Shown here: piece after piece, positions 1-10,760 of the stretch | Numbering within the stretch: position 1 is the first letter of the stretch | How the letters are laid out: every line of letters starts with the position of its first letter | From: Symsagittifera roscoffensis | Taxonomy: Eukaryota > Xenacoelomorpha > Acoela > Convolutidae | Length of the DNA: 36,970 nt | NCBI RefSeq assembly: GCF_963678635.1 | Contig: NW_026970644.1 | Coordinates: forward strand, 1 to 36,970 | Direction: 5' to 3' | The notes under the pieces: model-generated | What the model was told of the DNA's origin: nothing | Databases searched by the model: none | The model's input: only the letters and a program-made list of their open reading frames with translations | Translations under genes and position numbers: made by a program

Positions 1-360
1 CAATTTAGAAAATTATTTCACCTGTGATAAATTTTTGTAACAGTATGGGGGTTTAAAGATTGCCATATTGGCCAATTTGGGACAATTAACGCGCGATCTA
101 TTTCGCGCTATTAACTCGTAAGCGGAGATTTATTTGGTTGAAGTAAGCTTATTTGCCATATTTGATTTGTTAATACGAGCAAAATTTATCACTTTGTACT
201 TTATATGGCGTGTGGGGGATGATTTTCAAAAAAATTCTCAATTTTTATTTTCATTTCCTTTTATTACATTAGATTTTTTTTCATGTTATTTTTGCTCTAT
301 AAACCTTCAAAGGCAACGGAAGATTCAAGGCTTCGCGCTGATACGAGCAGTCTAGTTATA
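1..360 (+). repeat. Partial copy of the dispersed repeat family also found at 4960-5345
   Basis: This stretch repeats, in the same order, blocks found at 4960-5345: a TTTCACCTGTGATAA motif, a 'gccatattggccaat...gggacaattaacgcg' block, the aagcttatttgcc block, a 'tatatggcgtgtgggg' block and a 'ctgatacgagcagtc' block. The second half corresponds to one inverted end of the foldback element at 5080-6115. The matching opposite end is not visible nearby, so the copy is truncated or its other end has been lost among later insertions. Nothing here looks coding. Confidence 0.6.
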
Positions 361-1190
361 TATGGCTAGAAGTTAATGCAGGCATTTCGTGCTGACGTGG
401 CCTTGTCTCAAGCTCAACAACATAAAAAAGAGTTAGAAACATAATTTCACTTGCGCACGAAAAGTTCCGAATAAAATTATAACTTGAACCCAAAATTTAC
501 ATGTTCACCCCTTTCAGTAAAGACTGTTACAGATTATATATTACAACCACGTACCCAGCGTACAACCATAACCAAAAAAAGCTTGCAGTTCTCATTCAGA
601 CGCTTAACAGCGGTTCTCATTCATAAAATACACATTCATTCTTCATTTTCATTCTTTCAAAACAGCTCCGAGCTCTGCCAAGCAATGAGAAGACTTTATT
701 GCTTGGAGAAAATGACGGAATATTGGTGATTGGTGTGGTTTTGTTTCTCCATACGAATCTTGACTTACTAGCCAGCCATTTTTGACCTGACAATTCTGTA
801 TCATCTGACAAATATTTATTGCTGTCTTCAGCTTAATTTTAAAAAGATATAAAACCTGTGAGAGTTTTTGTTTGAAGTTATGGGGTTTACAGATTGCCAA
901 TTTGGCTAGTTTGGTATTATTAACGGCATATTTTGTGCTCTTATTCTTAAGCCGAGTTTTAATCCGTCTTAGCATTTGGTCCAAATTGAATCGATACATG
1001 CTGTTTGATCTGTTTAATACCTTGCTATTTGCTAATCATATCACTTTTTACTGAGTAAATCTATTTGCTAATTTCACAATTGCTACTTTCAAAATGCTTT
1101 TTGAACTCTGTAAGACTTTGCTGTTAAATATATCACCTTCTCCTGAAACAACAAAACGAAATTAAGTCCCCGCATTGGCAAAACTAAGAT
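361..1190. other. AT-rich spacer with one diverged repeat copy
   Basis: No supported gene. At about 835-975 there is a diverged copy of the motif at 13-125 ('aaaagatataaaacctgtgag', then 'gattgccaatttgg', then 'attattaacggcatattttgtgctc'). Short open frames are scattered and show no protein-like composition. Confidence 0.4.
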
Positions 1191-2300
1191 TGCAATCGAT
1201 TATCGCAAATAAAATCTACAGTTCAGCAAGCTAGTTTAATTTTATGCACTAAATAATGGATTTTTGTCACTATCAAACCGATTACAATCGAATGCAATTT
1301 ATACTTATTTTAATCGATTCGATAGTTACCAAAATCCATTTTTAAGTGCATTTTTTGGTACAGATTATATACAGATTTTGCAGATTTTCTACAGATTATA
1401 TACACATTATATACAGATTATATACCCTATGAAATCCATTGTAATTTCGTTTCAATTTTTATAGAAAAAATTTTGATTTCAAAATTTTTTGTTGTTACGT
1501 GTCTTGTTTTGTTGAAAATAACCAAATTGATAAAAACAAATTAAAACCGTCTAAATAAGACCAAAACTGATGATTTTTTTCTGCTGAAAGGAGAAAATGG
1601 TCGAATTTTAATTTTTCCACTAGATTTTGATTGTTTGTGAGCTGGTGTTTGTTGTGGGGGAATAAAGTCGAAAAAAAAACTATCAAATTACAAAAAGTTC
1701 GAAATTAAATTTGATTACTTTAGCTTATTTTAATCGATTCGATAGTGACAAAATTTCATTTTTAAGTGCCTTTTATGGTACAGATTTTATACAGATTTTA
1801 TACCTTATAAAATCCTTTGTAATTTTGTCTCAATTTTTGCAGAAAAAATTTCGATTTGAAAAAAAAGTTTTGTTACTTGTCTTGTTTTGTTCAAAGTCAC
1901 CAAAATCGATAAAAAAAACTTTTTTAGACAAATAATCGATTTTTTTGGGTCCTTAGAAAATGCATTACAATCGATTATAATCGATTTTTTACAGATTCTA
2001 TACAAATTATGTACATATTTTAAACCTCAAAAAAATCCATTTTCTTGTTTATAAAATCATTTTTTTTGGGTCCTTAGAAAATGCATTACAATCGATTATA
2101 ATCGATTTTATACAGATTCTATACAGATAATGTACAGATTTTATACCTCAAAAAAATCCATTTTCCAGACTATAAAATTGACTTTTTCTGAACTGTATAA
2201 AATCCCTATATTATCCATTTTAGTGTCTAAATGGGTTACATACAATCGATTTTTAACTAGTAGAAAATCTGTATAAAAATCGATTATAATCGATTGCAAT
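1190..2300. repeat. Palindrome-rich repeat block with duplicated sub-blocks
   Basis: The stretch is dense in AATCGATT and ATAATCGAT palindromes and in 'acagattatatac' strings. Two longer direct duplications are visible. About 1306-1560 resembles 1728-1910, both starting 'tattttaatcgattcgatag' and both running into 'cttgtcttgttttgtt'. About 1946-2035 resembles 2067-2160, both starting 'ttgggtccttagaaaatgc'. No coding signal. It looks like decayed repeat DNA multiplied locally. Confidence 0.6.
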
Positions 2301-2540
2301 CTTACTTTTGCCAATGTGGGTTCTAGCTTAGCGCGGTAATCCTGCGATCGCAAAATGCAAGTTTTCGTTTTGCTTAAGCATATCATGCAACGGTTGATTA
2401 AAAAAAATAATTTTAACCCCTATAAACTACTGATTGATTAGATTAGATTATAGTTGAACCAAAAAGTAATGAAAGAAATCGAATAAATTGATTGATTTAA
2501 ATGTTCAATTATACGATTAGTTGTGCAGAGTTTTTATCGG
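2301..2540. repeat. Diverged relative of 5590-5720
   Basis: The segment 'tagcgcggtaat ... gttttcgttttg ... catatcatg' at 2330-2395 has a recognisable counterpart at 5590-5650 ('tagcgcggtaat ... attttcattttg ... acatatcatg'). It therefore belongs to the same repeat family as the interior of the 5080-6115 element. No gene. Confidence 0.4.
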
Positions 2541-2941
2541 ATCCCGAGTCGAGATTTTTCACCTAATTTGAAGCAAGATTTGAGCGGTTCGAGCGGTTTT
2601 TTAGACAATTACGTTCAAAATCTTGCTTTAAAATGAGCGGTTTGAGGGGTTTTTGAACGGTTTATCTAAAAAAAACCGCTCAAAAACCGCGCAAGATTTG
2701 AACGGTTTTGAGCGGTTTATCTAAAAAAAAACGCTCAAAAACCGCGCAAGATTTGAGCGGTTTTTGAGCGGTTTTTCTAGATAAACCGCTCAAGAACCGT
2801 TCAAATATTGCGCGGTTTGTGAGCGTTTTTTTTGGATAAACCGCTCAAAACCGTTCAAATCTTGCGCGGTTTTTGAGCGGTTTTTTATATATAAAAAAAA
2901 TCGCTCATAGATATATACAAAGATACGTACATACATCTATA

Positions 2942-3182
2942 CACACATACATACATACATACATACATACATACATACATACATACATACATACATACAT
3001 ACATACATACATACATACATACATACATACATACATACATACATACATACATACATACATGGCATACATAAACAGATACAAACATACTTACATTTAAACA
3101 TGCATACATACATACATACATACATACATACATACATACATACATACACACATACATACATACATACATACACATACTTACA
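2942..3182. repeat. CATA tetranucleotide microsatellite, two blocks
   Basis: Nearly perfect (CATA)n runs from about 2942 to 3060 and, after an interruption with degenerate units, from about 3103 to 3182. It lies inside the foldback element. The open frames it creates on both strands (alternating Y/C/M/V or T/Y/I/H) are repeat artefacts, not genes. Confidence 0.95.
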
Positions 3183-3305
3183 AATTTTCCAGTGGTTATT
3201 TTGCTCGAGCATTTGAAAAAAGTCGCTCACATTGTTTTTGGTCAAGACATCGAAAAAAACCTTGCTTGAGTTGAGAACGGTTAAGCACTTTTTTTAAATT
3301 GTAGA

Positions 3306-3507
3306 TACCCGGGTTGACCAAAAATGCTTATTCTACAATTTCCATATATGAAAAAATGCTTATCCTACAATTTCCTAGTTCCATAGACTCAGAAAATAGT
3401 AAAAAAAAACTCTAGGATAAGCATTTTTTCATATATGGAAATTGTAGGATTAACATTTTTTCATATATGGAAATTGTAAGATAAGCATATGGAGGTCAAC
3501 CCGGGTA
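3306..3507. mobile_element. 202-bp MITE with perfect 14-bp terminal inverted repeats
   Basis: 'tacccgggttgacc' at 3306-3319 is matched perfectly by its complement at 3494-3507. Inside, the phrase 'catatatgaaaaaatgctta' and its partner 'tcctacaatttcc' occur in both orientations, so nearly the whole element is a hairpin. It sits inside the larger foldback element (2541-3801) and is therefore a later, nested insertion. Confidence 0.75.
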
Positions 3508-3801
3508 GTATTTCAACTGCATGTTAGCGTCACATTACCTTTCCAGGCCTTTTTGTTGGTTTTAATTGGTTTTCTTTATAAGACCGCTCAAAAACCGCTT
3601 AAAAACCGCTCAAATCTTGCTTGAAAAACCGTTCAAAAATCACCGCAAGAAATGAGTGGGTTTTGAGCGGTTTTTAAGCAAGATTTGAGCGGTTTGAGCG
3701 GTTTTTCCAAAAAAACCGCCCAAACCACTCAAATCTTGCTGGAAAACCGCTCAAACCGCCCATATCTTGAGCGGTTTTTAAGCGGGATCTCGACCCGGGA
3801 T

Positions 3802-4250
3802 GCGAATAGCTCAACGCCTCAACTCATTCCAGAGTATGGGGAGAGATTTAAAAAAGTTTCGCATATATAAGACAAACAGAAAACGAGTCATTTTTTCCGC
3901 AAAATTTCCATATGATTTAATTGGTGATTTAATATTGCCTTTATGTATATATTAAGAGAAGTTTTATGGTCAAATGGCGAGACAAGACAAATCGCAGTAA
4001 AAAACAACTCACATTAAAAGACAATTCGCAACATGCTAACCAACGCAGTCAGCGGCGACCTGAGACCTAAATTTTCAAGTTAGAAAATATATTTCACATT
4101 TTTTTGCGAGATGTTGCTTTCCATAAACTTTGCGAATTCTTTTTTTTACGATAGTAGCGGTCTAAATTTTGCTACTCTGCACTTCCGTATATTTACTTGT
4201 ACTGGTTCCACTCTATTTTGAGGGTTTTGAATAGTGAGATGTTAGTGTAT
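3802..4250. other. AT-rich spacer, nothing recognised
   Basis: No supported gene, repeat or RNA. 3801-3850 resembles 5793-5840, the flank of the other foldback element. The rest is unremarkable. Confidence 0.4.
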
Positions 4251-4800
4251 AACTTTTGTTTTTACCTTAAACAACTACTACTTGAGCGACAGCTTTCTTC
4301 CTGGCTCTTGTCAAGGAAATGCCCCAATTTTGGTAGCCATTGTAAACCCAGATAAGTGCTATAGTTGATAGTTGATAGTGGTTATGATGTGAAAGAGCCC
4401 TTTGATATTCAAATCAAATCAGAAAAAAATATGTGATAGTTTTTAGCTTTCGTAGTCTTGTTATTGGTCGAACAAAGGAAAGTTGTCGGAAGCCATTCCA
4501 ACTGAGTGAAAACAAACCAACTGCAGCAGTTAAAAACTTAATAGTTATTGTTATCTCGAAAAATTTCAATAAAATGGTTCAATGTTTCGGGTCCTTTTTT
4601 CAAAATTGCATATGCTAAATCGTTGTGCAAACACGCTCTTGTTTAATTCTACCCATCACAACAAAATGGTTTGCCAGACAAAATTCCGATTCTCCAACTA
4701 ACAAATTTTTGTAACCTTTGTATTTTTTTGTTTTCTAGTAGTTTACACAAATACTCAAAATTTAAAGCTATTAACTGCACATGATGAAAGTAGACCTGTA
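4250..4800. repeat. Diverged direct repeat, partner at about 21845-22420
   Basis: Several short blocks recur in the same order and orientation on the far side of the 16.8-kb inverted structure: 'acttttgtttttacct' / 'acttttaattgtaccct', 'ctttgatatt', 'aaattctacccatc' / 'aaattctatccatcc', 'tttgccagacaaaatt' / 'tttgtcaaagaaaatt', and 'gatgaaagt...tatacg'. Identity is low and gapped, so this is an old duplication or two copies of a dispersed repeat. It is far too long for a target-site duplication. No coding evidence. Confidence 0.45.
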
Positions 4801-4810
4801 TACGCAGATT

Positions 4811-5060
4811 GTTGTTCCGACTTTCGATACGAAAGTAACGGAATATTTGTGCTCGGGGTGGGTTTTTTTTTCTTCAGACAAATTTCGACTTTTTAACTAG
4901 CGATTTTTGACGGAATTTTTTTATATCCTTCGAAAGCTATGGTTGTATTGAGCTTAAATTTGAAAAGATATTTCACCTGTGATAACTTTTCGTAAAGTTA
5001 TGAGGGTTTAAAAATTGCCATATTGGCCATTTTGACCAATTTGGGACAATTAACGCGCTA
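4811..5060. repeat. Outer segment of the giant inverted repeat, left side
   Basis: This is the inverted counterpart of 21385-21623. Shared landmarks in order are 'gttccgactttcgatacg', 'ggaatatttgtgctcggggt', the T-run before 'cttcagacaaatttcgac', 'tttttaactagc', 'agatatttcacctgtgat' and 'aagttatgagggtttaaa'. Divergence is modest, about one change per 10-15 bases by eye. On this side it is separated from the main arm by the insertion at 5080-6115; on the right side the two segments lie about 20 bp apart. Confidence 0.8.
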
Positions 5061-5079
5061 TATAATTCGCGCTATTAAC

Positions 5080-6115
5080 TCGCGCTATATTAATTCGCGC
5101 TATTAAAGAAGCTTATTTGCCATAATTGATTTGTTACAAGGAGCAAAATCTATTGTTTTGTACTTTATATGGCGTGTGGGGGGATGATTTTCATAGAACA
5201 ATTTTCAAATTTTAGAAAAGTTTTTCATTTTGTTTTATTTCATTCAATTCTTTTTATGTTGTTAATGCTATTACTGCTCCATAAACGTTAGAAGGCAGTC
5301 TGATTTTTCAGGGCTTCGCCCTGATACGAGCAGTCTTGTTATTCTTTGTTCAGAGCCGAGGATGAAGAGCGTCGTAACAAACAAATCTGCGCCCAGACTT
5401 TCAAGAAATTTTAAATAGCAGTTTGAAGGCAGATGTTCTCTCAAAGCAAAAATTGTATGGTTTTTAAAACTCGATAGTTTTAGAAGTTTATGTTAAGGAA
5501 AAAACCGTATAAAGTAAGTGAAGTTAAAGAAAAAAAGAAGCAAAAACAAGGTAAAATTCAAAAAAGGAATAAAACGAGAGTTCACAATTTAGCGCGGTAA
5601 TGTTGTGTTTGTTTCATGTAATTTTCATTTTGTTTCAACATATCATGATGATTTTAAAAAAGAACGACTATAATCTATTAGGCGTTATATAATCGATTAT
5701 GTTTCATTATAATTAATGAAAAAAAAATGAAAAAATCATAAAAAGTTAGTATCAAATTTCAAACACACGTTTTTCCAGGAATTGTTTCAAATGCGGATAG
5801 TTTAACGACTCAACTCAGTCGAAAATTCGGGGAGAAAGTGAAACAAGGCTGCTCGTATCAAGGCAAAGCCCTGAATGTTCCGACTGCCTTTTAAGGTTTA
5901 TGAAGCAGTTATAACCTAAAAAAATTAAATGAAAGAAAGTAAAATGAATTTTTTTTAATTTGAAATTTTGTATGAAAATCATCACCCCACACGCCATATA
6001 AAGTCCAAAAGGACAGATTTCGTTTCTTGTAACAAATCAATTAGGGCGAATAAGCTTCGTTCAATCAATTTGGAACGATTTCTAAGACGGAATACATCTC
6101 CGCTTAAGCGAGTAG
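5080..6115. mobile_element. Foldback element inserted in the left arm
   Basis: The two ends are inverted copies. About 5090-5345 matches the complement of about 5845-6115, sharing the aagcttatt block, 'attgatttgttaca', 'ctttatatggcgtgtgggg', 'gatgattttcata' and 'gctcgtatc'. The right arm of the giant inverted repeat has no equivalent and runs straight from the 'gcgcgggcagtacgagg' junction into its outer segment, so this ~1-kb unit entered the left arm alone. It carries no believable protein. A related half-copy lies at 120-360. Confidence 0.7.
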
Positions 6116-6139
6116 TATATGTCGGGGCAGTTCGAGGGG

Positions 6140-6495
6140 GGAGGGTAACGACCCCCATGTATTAACATAGGCTATAGACTATCCGCTCGTCACCCTATGT
6201 ATTAACATAGGCTATAGATTTCCCAATGTAATAAGATAAGGAACAGGTTTCGCAATGTATTAAGATACGAGGTTTCAGATGGTAAAATTTAGATGGTAAG
6301 TTTTTTTCGGCGCCCGAATTTCCCATGTATAGATTTCCCTATGTCTAAGAAATTCTTTGTAGAGAATTAAGAACTCATTAGGGAATAAGATTCCTAATGT
6401 ATTACGATGGTAGGTTTCCTCTGTATTAAGATGGCAAGGTTTCAGATGGTAAGATGGTGAAGTTTCAGATGGTAAGATGGTAAGTTTCAAAAAAA
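6140..6495. repeat. Terminal subrepeats of the arm
   Basis: The outer 350 bp of the arm consist of short repeated words: 'cctatgtattaacatagg' (itself nearly palindromic), 'ctatagatttcccaatgta', 'cagatggtaagatggtaag' and 'taatgtattaagat'. The same words occur in inverted order at 20995-21320. Such subterminal repeats are typical of DNA transposon ends, where they can bind a transposase; that role is an inference. Confidence 0.65.
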
Positions 6496-7302
6496 TTTTG
6501 GCAACCGAGTTTTTTGAGCTCAATTTTGCCGATACTTGCGTTTCTTAGCTAGCTTCTACGGTTTAGATGATTTGGTTATTGTTTTATAGGTTTGATTCAA
6601 CGAGAAAGCTATCAAAAAGCTGTATTGAAACCTAGCGAAACTTCGAGAAAAAAATCAAGTTTTTTGAAAAAAAAATTGGTTCTTGTGTGGAAATGTTCAG
6701 TTTTTCGCAAAAATTTTGGCTCGGATTATCTAATTGTAGGTTAATACTGGTTAATTACGTGTAGGTTGTGAAATTAAGATGATTTATTCAGTTTTATTGT
6801 ACATGGTAAGTCAATGGTAGAGTTTTTGGGCAAAAACTTGGAGTTTTTGTCACAAAAATAAAAAAATTTCATAAAAACTTTAAATCACTATAAGTTTTAT
6901 TGTAATTCGATCTAATTTATTAGATAATCTTACTTTCTATCTAACTAAATTTATGCCGAAACTTACTGAAACTTCGAAAAAATCAAATTTTAGGAAAAAA
7001 ATGCAAAAAATTCAAGTTTTCGGAAAAAATTGCAAAAATTTCAAAGTTTTTGGAACAAACTGCAAATTTTTGGAAAGAATTGCAAAAATCTCAAGATTTT
7101 GGCTAGTTTTTTGTTGCTTTTGATTTAATTGAATAAAAATTAAATACGTTTAGAGTTTAAAATTATATTAAAATTGTAATTCAATTGTCATCATGTTGAG
7201 ACACTGATACAAAACATTGAATAGAAATATGGATTTTTCCAATTTTTTCACACAAAAAATTGAAATAAGATAAATTTATGCATTATTTGAGTAATAAAGC
7301 GG

Positions 7303-7410
7303 GTTATATAATGCTCTCAACATTAACAAGAAAGCTCATAAAAGCTGAATCGAAATTGAATTTTGCGGAAGATAGTGAAAATAACCGTAATTTTCAAGAA
7401 AGTAAAATAA
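7303..7410. other. Left-arm-only indel of about 108 bp
   Basis: Beside 'gcattatttgagta' the left arm contains an extra ~108 bp that the right arm lacks at the matching point (near 20,180). Short copies of 'agtaa' flank the block. It could be a small insertion in the left arm or a deletion in the right. The short open frame across it is not supported as a gene. Confidence 0.6.
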
Positions 7411-7702
7411 AAATTAATCAAATTTGTCAAAAATTTTCCATTTTCAACCTTTTAAGTGGATAATTAACTATTTTTTTGTCCAGTTCATGGAGAAATGAAA
7501 TAAGACTCTCAATACCAATGAACATTAAGAGCAATATTCCAAAAAATTTCTAGATTTTTGCTCAATGATTAACCCAAATTTGTACAAAAATTATAAATTC
7601 AGAGAAGTTATTCACCTTAATAGTACAGAATTTCAGATCAATGATGAAAAATGAAAAGTTAATTGCTAAAATTGACTAAAAACGAGATAAATTTTTCTTA
7701 AA

Positions 7703-8805
7703 AAATTATTCGATATTGGCTCAAATTCAACAAAATTCTTCATAACTGATGATTATCTTTCTGTTGCTTCTGCAACATAATTTTCACAATTTTCCGTTAA
7801 AATGTTCTATTTTCAAAGGTTATTCTTACTTTCTGCTTTATACATGGTTCCGCTATTGAACACACTTTGCAAGAAAATTTAGTCAGAACTGTAGAATTCA
7901 GGAGAAAAATAGTATCAATCGAACGAACAATTTGCTAGCAGAGATGAAATTAGAACTGATACCGTCTGATTATTTGGATAAAAATTGTGAATGTCTTCCT
8001 CAATTTTCCCTTGTTAGGTGCTACAGTAAACTATTCAAGCAAAAACACAGCTTTTGGGATAAATATCTATCACTTTTCTGGAAAAATAATCATTTTTTCA
8101 TGATTTTCTGTAGAAATGCTCTATGTTTTAAGGTTATTCTTGCTTTCTGCTTAATGCATGTTTTCGCTATTGAACACACTTTGCAGGAAAATTTAGTCAG
8201 AACTGTAGAATTTAGGAGGAAAATAGTATCAATTGAACGAAAGTTTGCTGGCAAAGATGAAATTAGAACTGATACCGTCTGATTATTACGATAAGAATTG
8301 TAAATGTCTTCCTCATGTTTCCCTTGTTAGGTGCTACAGTAAACTATTAAAGCAAAATTACAACTTATGGGATCAATAACTATCACTTTTCTGGAAAAAA
8401 AGTCATTTTTTTTAGTTTCTCTAGAAATGCTCTATATTTTAAGGTTTTTCTTGCTTTCTGCTTAATGCAGGTTTTCGCTATTGAACACACTTTGCAAGAA
8501 AATCTAGTCAGAACTGGAGAATTTAGGAGGAAAAAAGTATCAATTGAACAAATTATTTGCTGGTAAAGATGAAAATAGAACTGACACCGTCTGATTATTA
8601 CGATAAAAATTGTAAATGTCTTCCTCAAGGTTCCCTTGATAGGTGCTACAGTAAATTATTTAAGCTAAATTACAATTTTTGGGTCAATAACTATCACTTT
8701 TTTTGCAAAATAAATATTAAATAGCTTTTTTTCTTATTTAAAAGGGCAGTTTTCTCAAAAATATCGAAGTGAGAAAGAATCGGTGCTGGTTGAAACATTC
8801 AAAAA
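7703..8805. repeat. Left-arm-only 1.1-kb block
   Basis: Alignment with the right arm breaks after 'cgagataaatttttctta' and resumes at 'atatgtaaaaaatgagaata'; the right arm joins these two points directly near 19,880. The extra block contains the three-copy tandem repeat at 7804-8715. It is either an insertion after the arms formed or a deletion from the right arm. Confidence 0.7.
7804..8715. repeat. Three tandem copies of a ~312-bp unit
   Basis: Units start near 7804, 8118 and 8429 ('gctctatgttttaagg', 'gctctatattttaagg' and a diverged first copy). Each contains 'gctattgaacacactttgca', 'tttagtcagaactg', 'accgtctgattatt' and 'aggtgctacagtaaa' in that order. Copies 2 and 3 are closest to each other. 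Open frames of 80-116 codons cross unit boundaries but shift between copies and are not conserved, so I do not call a gene. Confidence 0.8.
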
Positions 8806-10177
8806 AATATGTAAAAAATGAGAATATAAATGTGTTTTTTACAATTTGAGAACAAATTAGGAGCAGCTCTATTAGTTATATTCTGAAAACCTTCGCAAAT
8901 ACGCAAGGAAACCTAGTTCCTAACATCTACAATATCTAAAAACTTCTAAACGAGCGGGTCTCAAAAAATTGATTTAGCAAAGGAAATCAAGGTGCAAACT
9001 GGAACAATTGTGTATTTTTCGGATTTTTATTAAGCAAAACAAAACTCTATATAGTTTAAAAAAACAATGAAATGTAGATCTTGAAAGCTGTTTTTGCTTT
9101 ATGCTTCAGGTATCTTCTTCCAAAAGATGACGGATTGAGTTTACTTTACAAAAACTATCCTCAAAACATCTGATTTTTCATAAAAAGTTACCTTATATAT
9201 CAAAGGATAACAAACTTTTCTAATGAATTACACATAAATACCAATCTTTGACACTTTTATGTCGGAGTTTTTCTCAAAATATGGTTTATAAGCTAAATTT
9301 TAGTAAAATTATCTCAAAACTCCTAATGAATTAAATTGAGTTTCTATCTCATTTTCTCAGTTTCTGCTTCATCTTCTATCTATCAAATTAATCCAGTTTG
9401 AACAAAAAATTTTATTTGAAAATTGAATTTTGATGAAAAAATGTATCGTTTCAACGAACGTTTATCAATCCGAAGCGGAATTAATACCATGAATCCTTTG
9501 CTAAACGTCTTTAAATGATTTTCTCTACTTGACAATTTTATATTGCTGTTTCAACTCTGAATTTCTATTTTGAAGTAAATTTTTGGTTGAGAATGATGTA
9601 CATTATTATCTTGAAATTTTCAAATGTTAGCAGAAGATACATTTTCCAGGACAATTATCAATTTCTTTTCTGAATCGTAGAAATAAAAAGCAAAAGTAAA
9701 CCATATTTCTTAGTAAATCCATCCCCAATATCTGCTACGCACTATTCTATGATAACTCTTACAAGCACTAAGCAAGGAAAACTATAAAATGGTTACTAGT
9801 TAAAACCTTTCAATAAATCAATGTTTTATAAATATCCAGTTTTTTATAGTATTTAGACAAATACTTAAGCACTCCTTAGCGTATGTGATTCACTTTTACT
9901 ACAAATTTATCGCAACAAAGTCCCCGCAAGCTGGCAACCCATGGAGTTTTTACAGTAGATGGAAGATTTTCGAATTGATTTCCATTGAAAGTTTCATGAC
10001 AATTTGAACTCGGTTGTTGCTGGTTTTATCATCAATCAGAACCTTTGATTATGACAAAACAAAAATAATGATGATAAAACTGTAAATTTTTTACTAGAAG
10101 CTTTTCAAATTTAGTGTATAGTCTTTTCAGATTCAGTAAAAAATTATTATTCAAAGTCTTTTCTACTATGTTTTTAT

Positions 10178-10425
10178 TTAAAAAAATATCAATTTTACTT
10201 TCTCTTGGAGTATGTTTTGAGACTGCTGAGCACATAATTTAACATTATGTTGACAATGCTTCTTCTTGATATGATTAGTAAGTTCCTCGCTACTATATGT
10301 ATAAAAGTTACAATTGGAACACTTTAAAATGTCACTGTGCTTTCGTTGTCTTCATGCGTGTAAGCGAGTGTATTCTCTTCCACATCAAGACATGAAATTC
10401 TTTCGTTTCTATTCAGTGACGGCAT
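10178..10425 (-). CDS. C2H2 zinc-finger protein, left-arm copy (with apparent frame change)
   Basis: Reading leftward from the ATG at 10425-10423, a polar 33-residue start ends at TAA (10324-10326). In the -1 frame, immediately overlapping, lies a perfect classical zinc finger with spacing C-x2-C-x12-H-x4-H (10321-10256), followed by a short basic tail ending at TAA 10178-10180. AATAAA follows directly after that stop, as in many nematode genes. C2H2 fingers bind DNA or RNA and usually act in the nucleus. The right-arm copy (18265-18512) keeps the finger, the tail and the same frame break, so the break predates or has been shared between the arms. An unrecognised tiny exon, a sequence error common to both or an old pseudogene are possible. 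CCAAT boxes lie about 230-340 bp upstream. Confidence 0.5.
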
Positions 10426-10649
10426 CTCAATAAGTAGAAAAAGAAAAAATGGAAGATTTAGAATGTTCCAAATTTTTGAAGAGAAAAGTTGAATAACCTC
10501 AAAAAATGAATAAAAATGAATAAAAAAGCTAATTTCATAACCAATTGCTTTTAACAAGAAAGAAAGTCAGAAATGAATTTACTATTTATTCTAGCTGAAA
10601 TTAAATTTATCGAATCTAACCATGGAGTTTTAAAAAGTTTTGCTATCAA

Positions 10650-10760
10650 CCAATCAACCAACTATAATCGAGCATTATTTATAAGGAAATTTTTATCTTT
10701 TCTGATATCAATCGACTTTCAATGGTCATGGAATTTTCAATAAATTTTATGTCAACCAAT
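10650..10760. promoter_or_regulatory. CCAAT boxes between the left zinc-finger gene and the core
   Basis: CCAAT at 10650-10654 and 10756-10760, in 'caaccaatcaacc' and 'caaccaatgaaaa' contexts. The right arm has four ATTGG copies in the matching interval (17820-18040); the left arm has lost at least one by a small deletion near 10712. They lie upstream of the leftward zinc-finger ORF and could also serve the rightward ORF at 10932. NF-Y binding is known for CCAAT boxes in general; use here is inferred. Confidence 0.5.

Larger units (their letters stand above)
2541..3801. mobile_element. Foldback (palindromic) transposable element
   Basis: The ends form an inverted repeat: 'atcccgagtcgagat' at 2541-2555 against the complement of 3787-3801, 14 of 15 matching. 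Both arms (about 2541-2900 and 3570-3801) consist of many copies of 'caagatttgagcggtttttgagcggtttt' words in alternating orientations, so the whole unit can fold on itself. The middle holds a CATA microsatellite and a nested MITE. The right flank 'tgcgaatagctcaacgcc' resembles 5793-5812 ('tgcggatagtttaacgac'), which suggests insertion into an older repeat copy. There is no coding capacity, so any mobility would be non-autonomous. Confidence 0.7.

Noticed and set aside
134-2386. Short open frames of 60-116 codons in the left AT-rich repeats
   Set aside because: Low-complexity Phe/Ile/Lys/Asn composition, no conservation between repeat copies, no splice or start context.
2873-3245. Open frames rich in Tyr/Cys/Met/Val or Thr/His/Ile over the CATA run
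   Set aside because: They are direct translations of the tetranucleotide repeat on both strands and have no other content.
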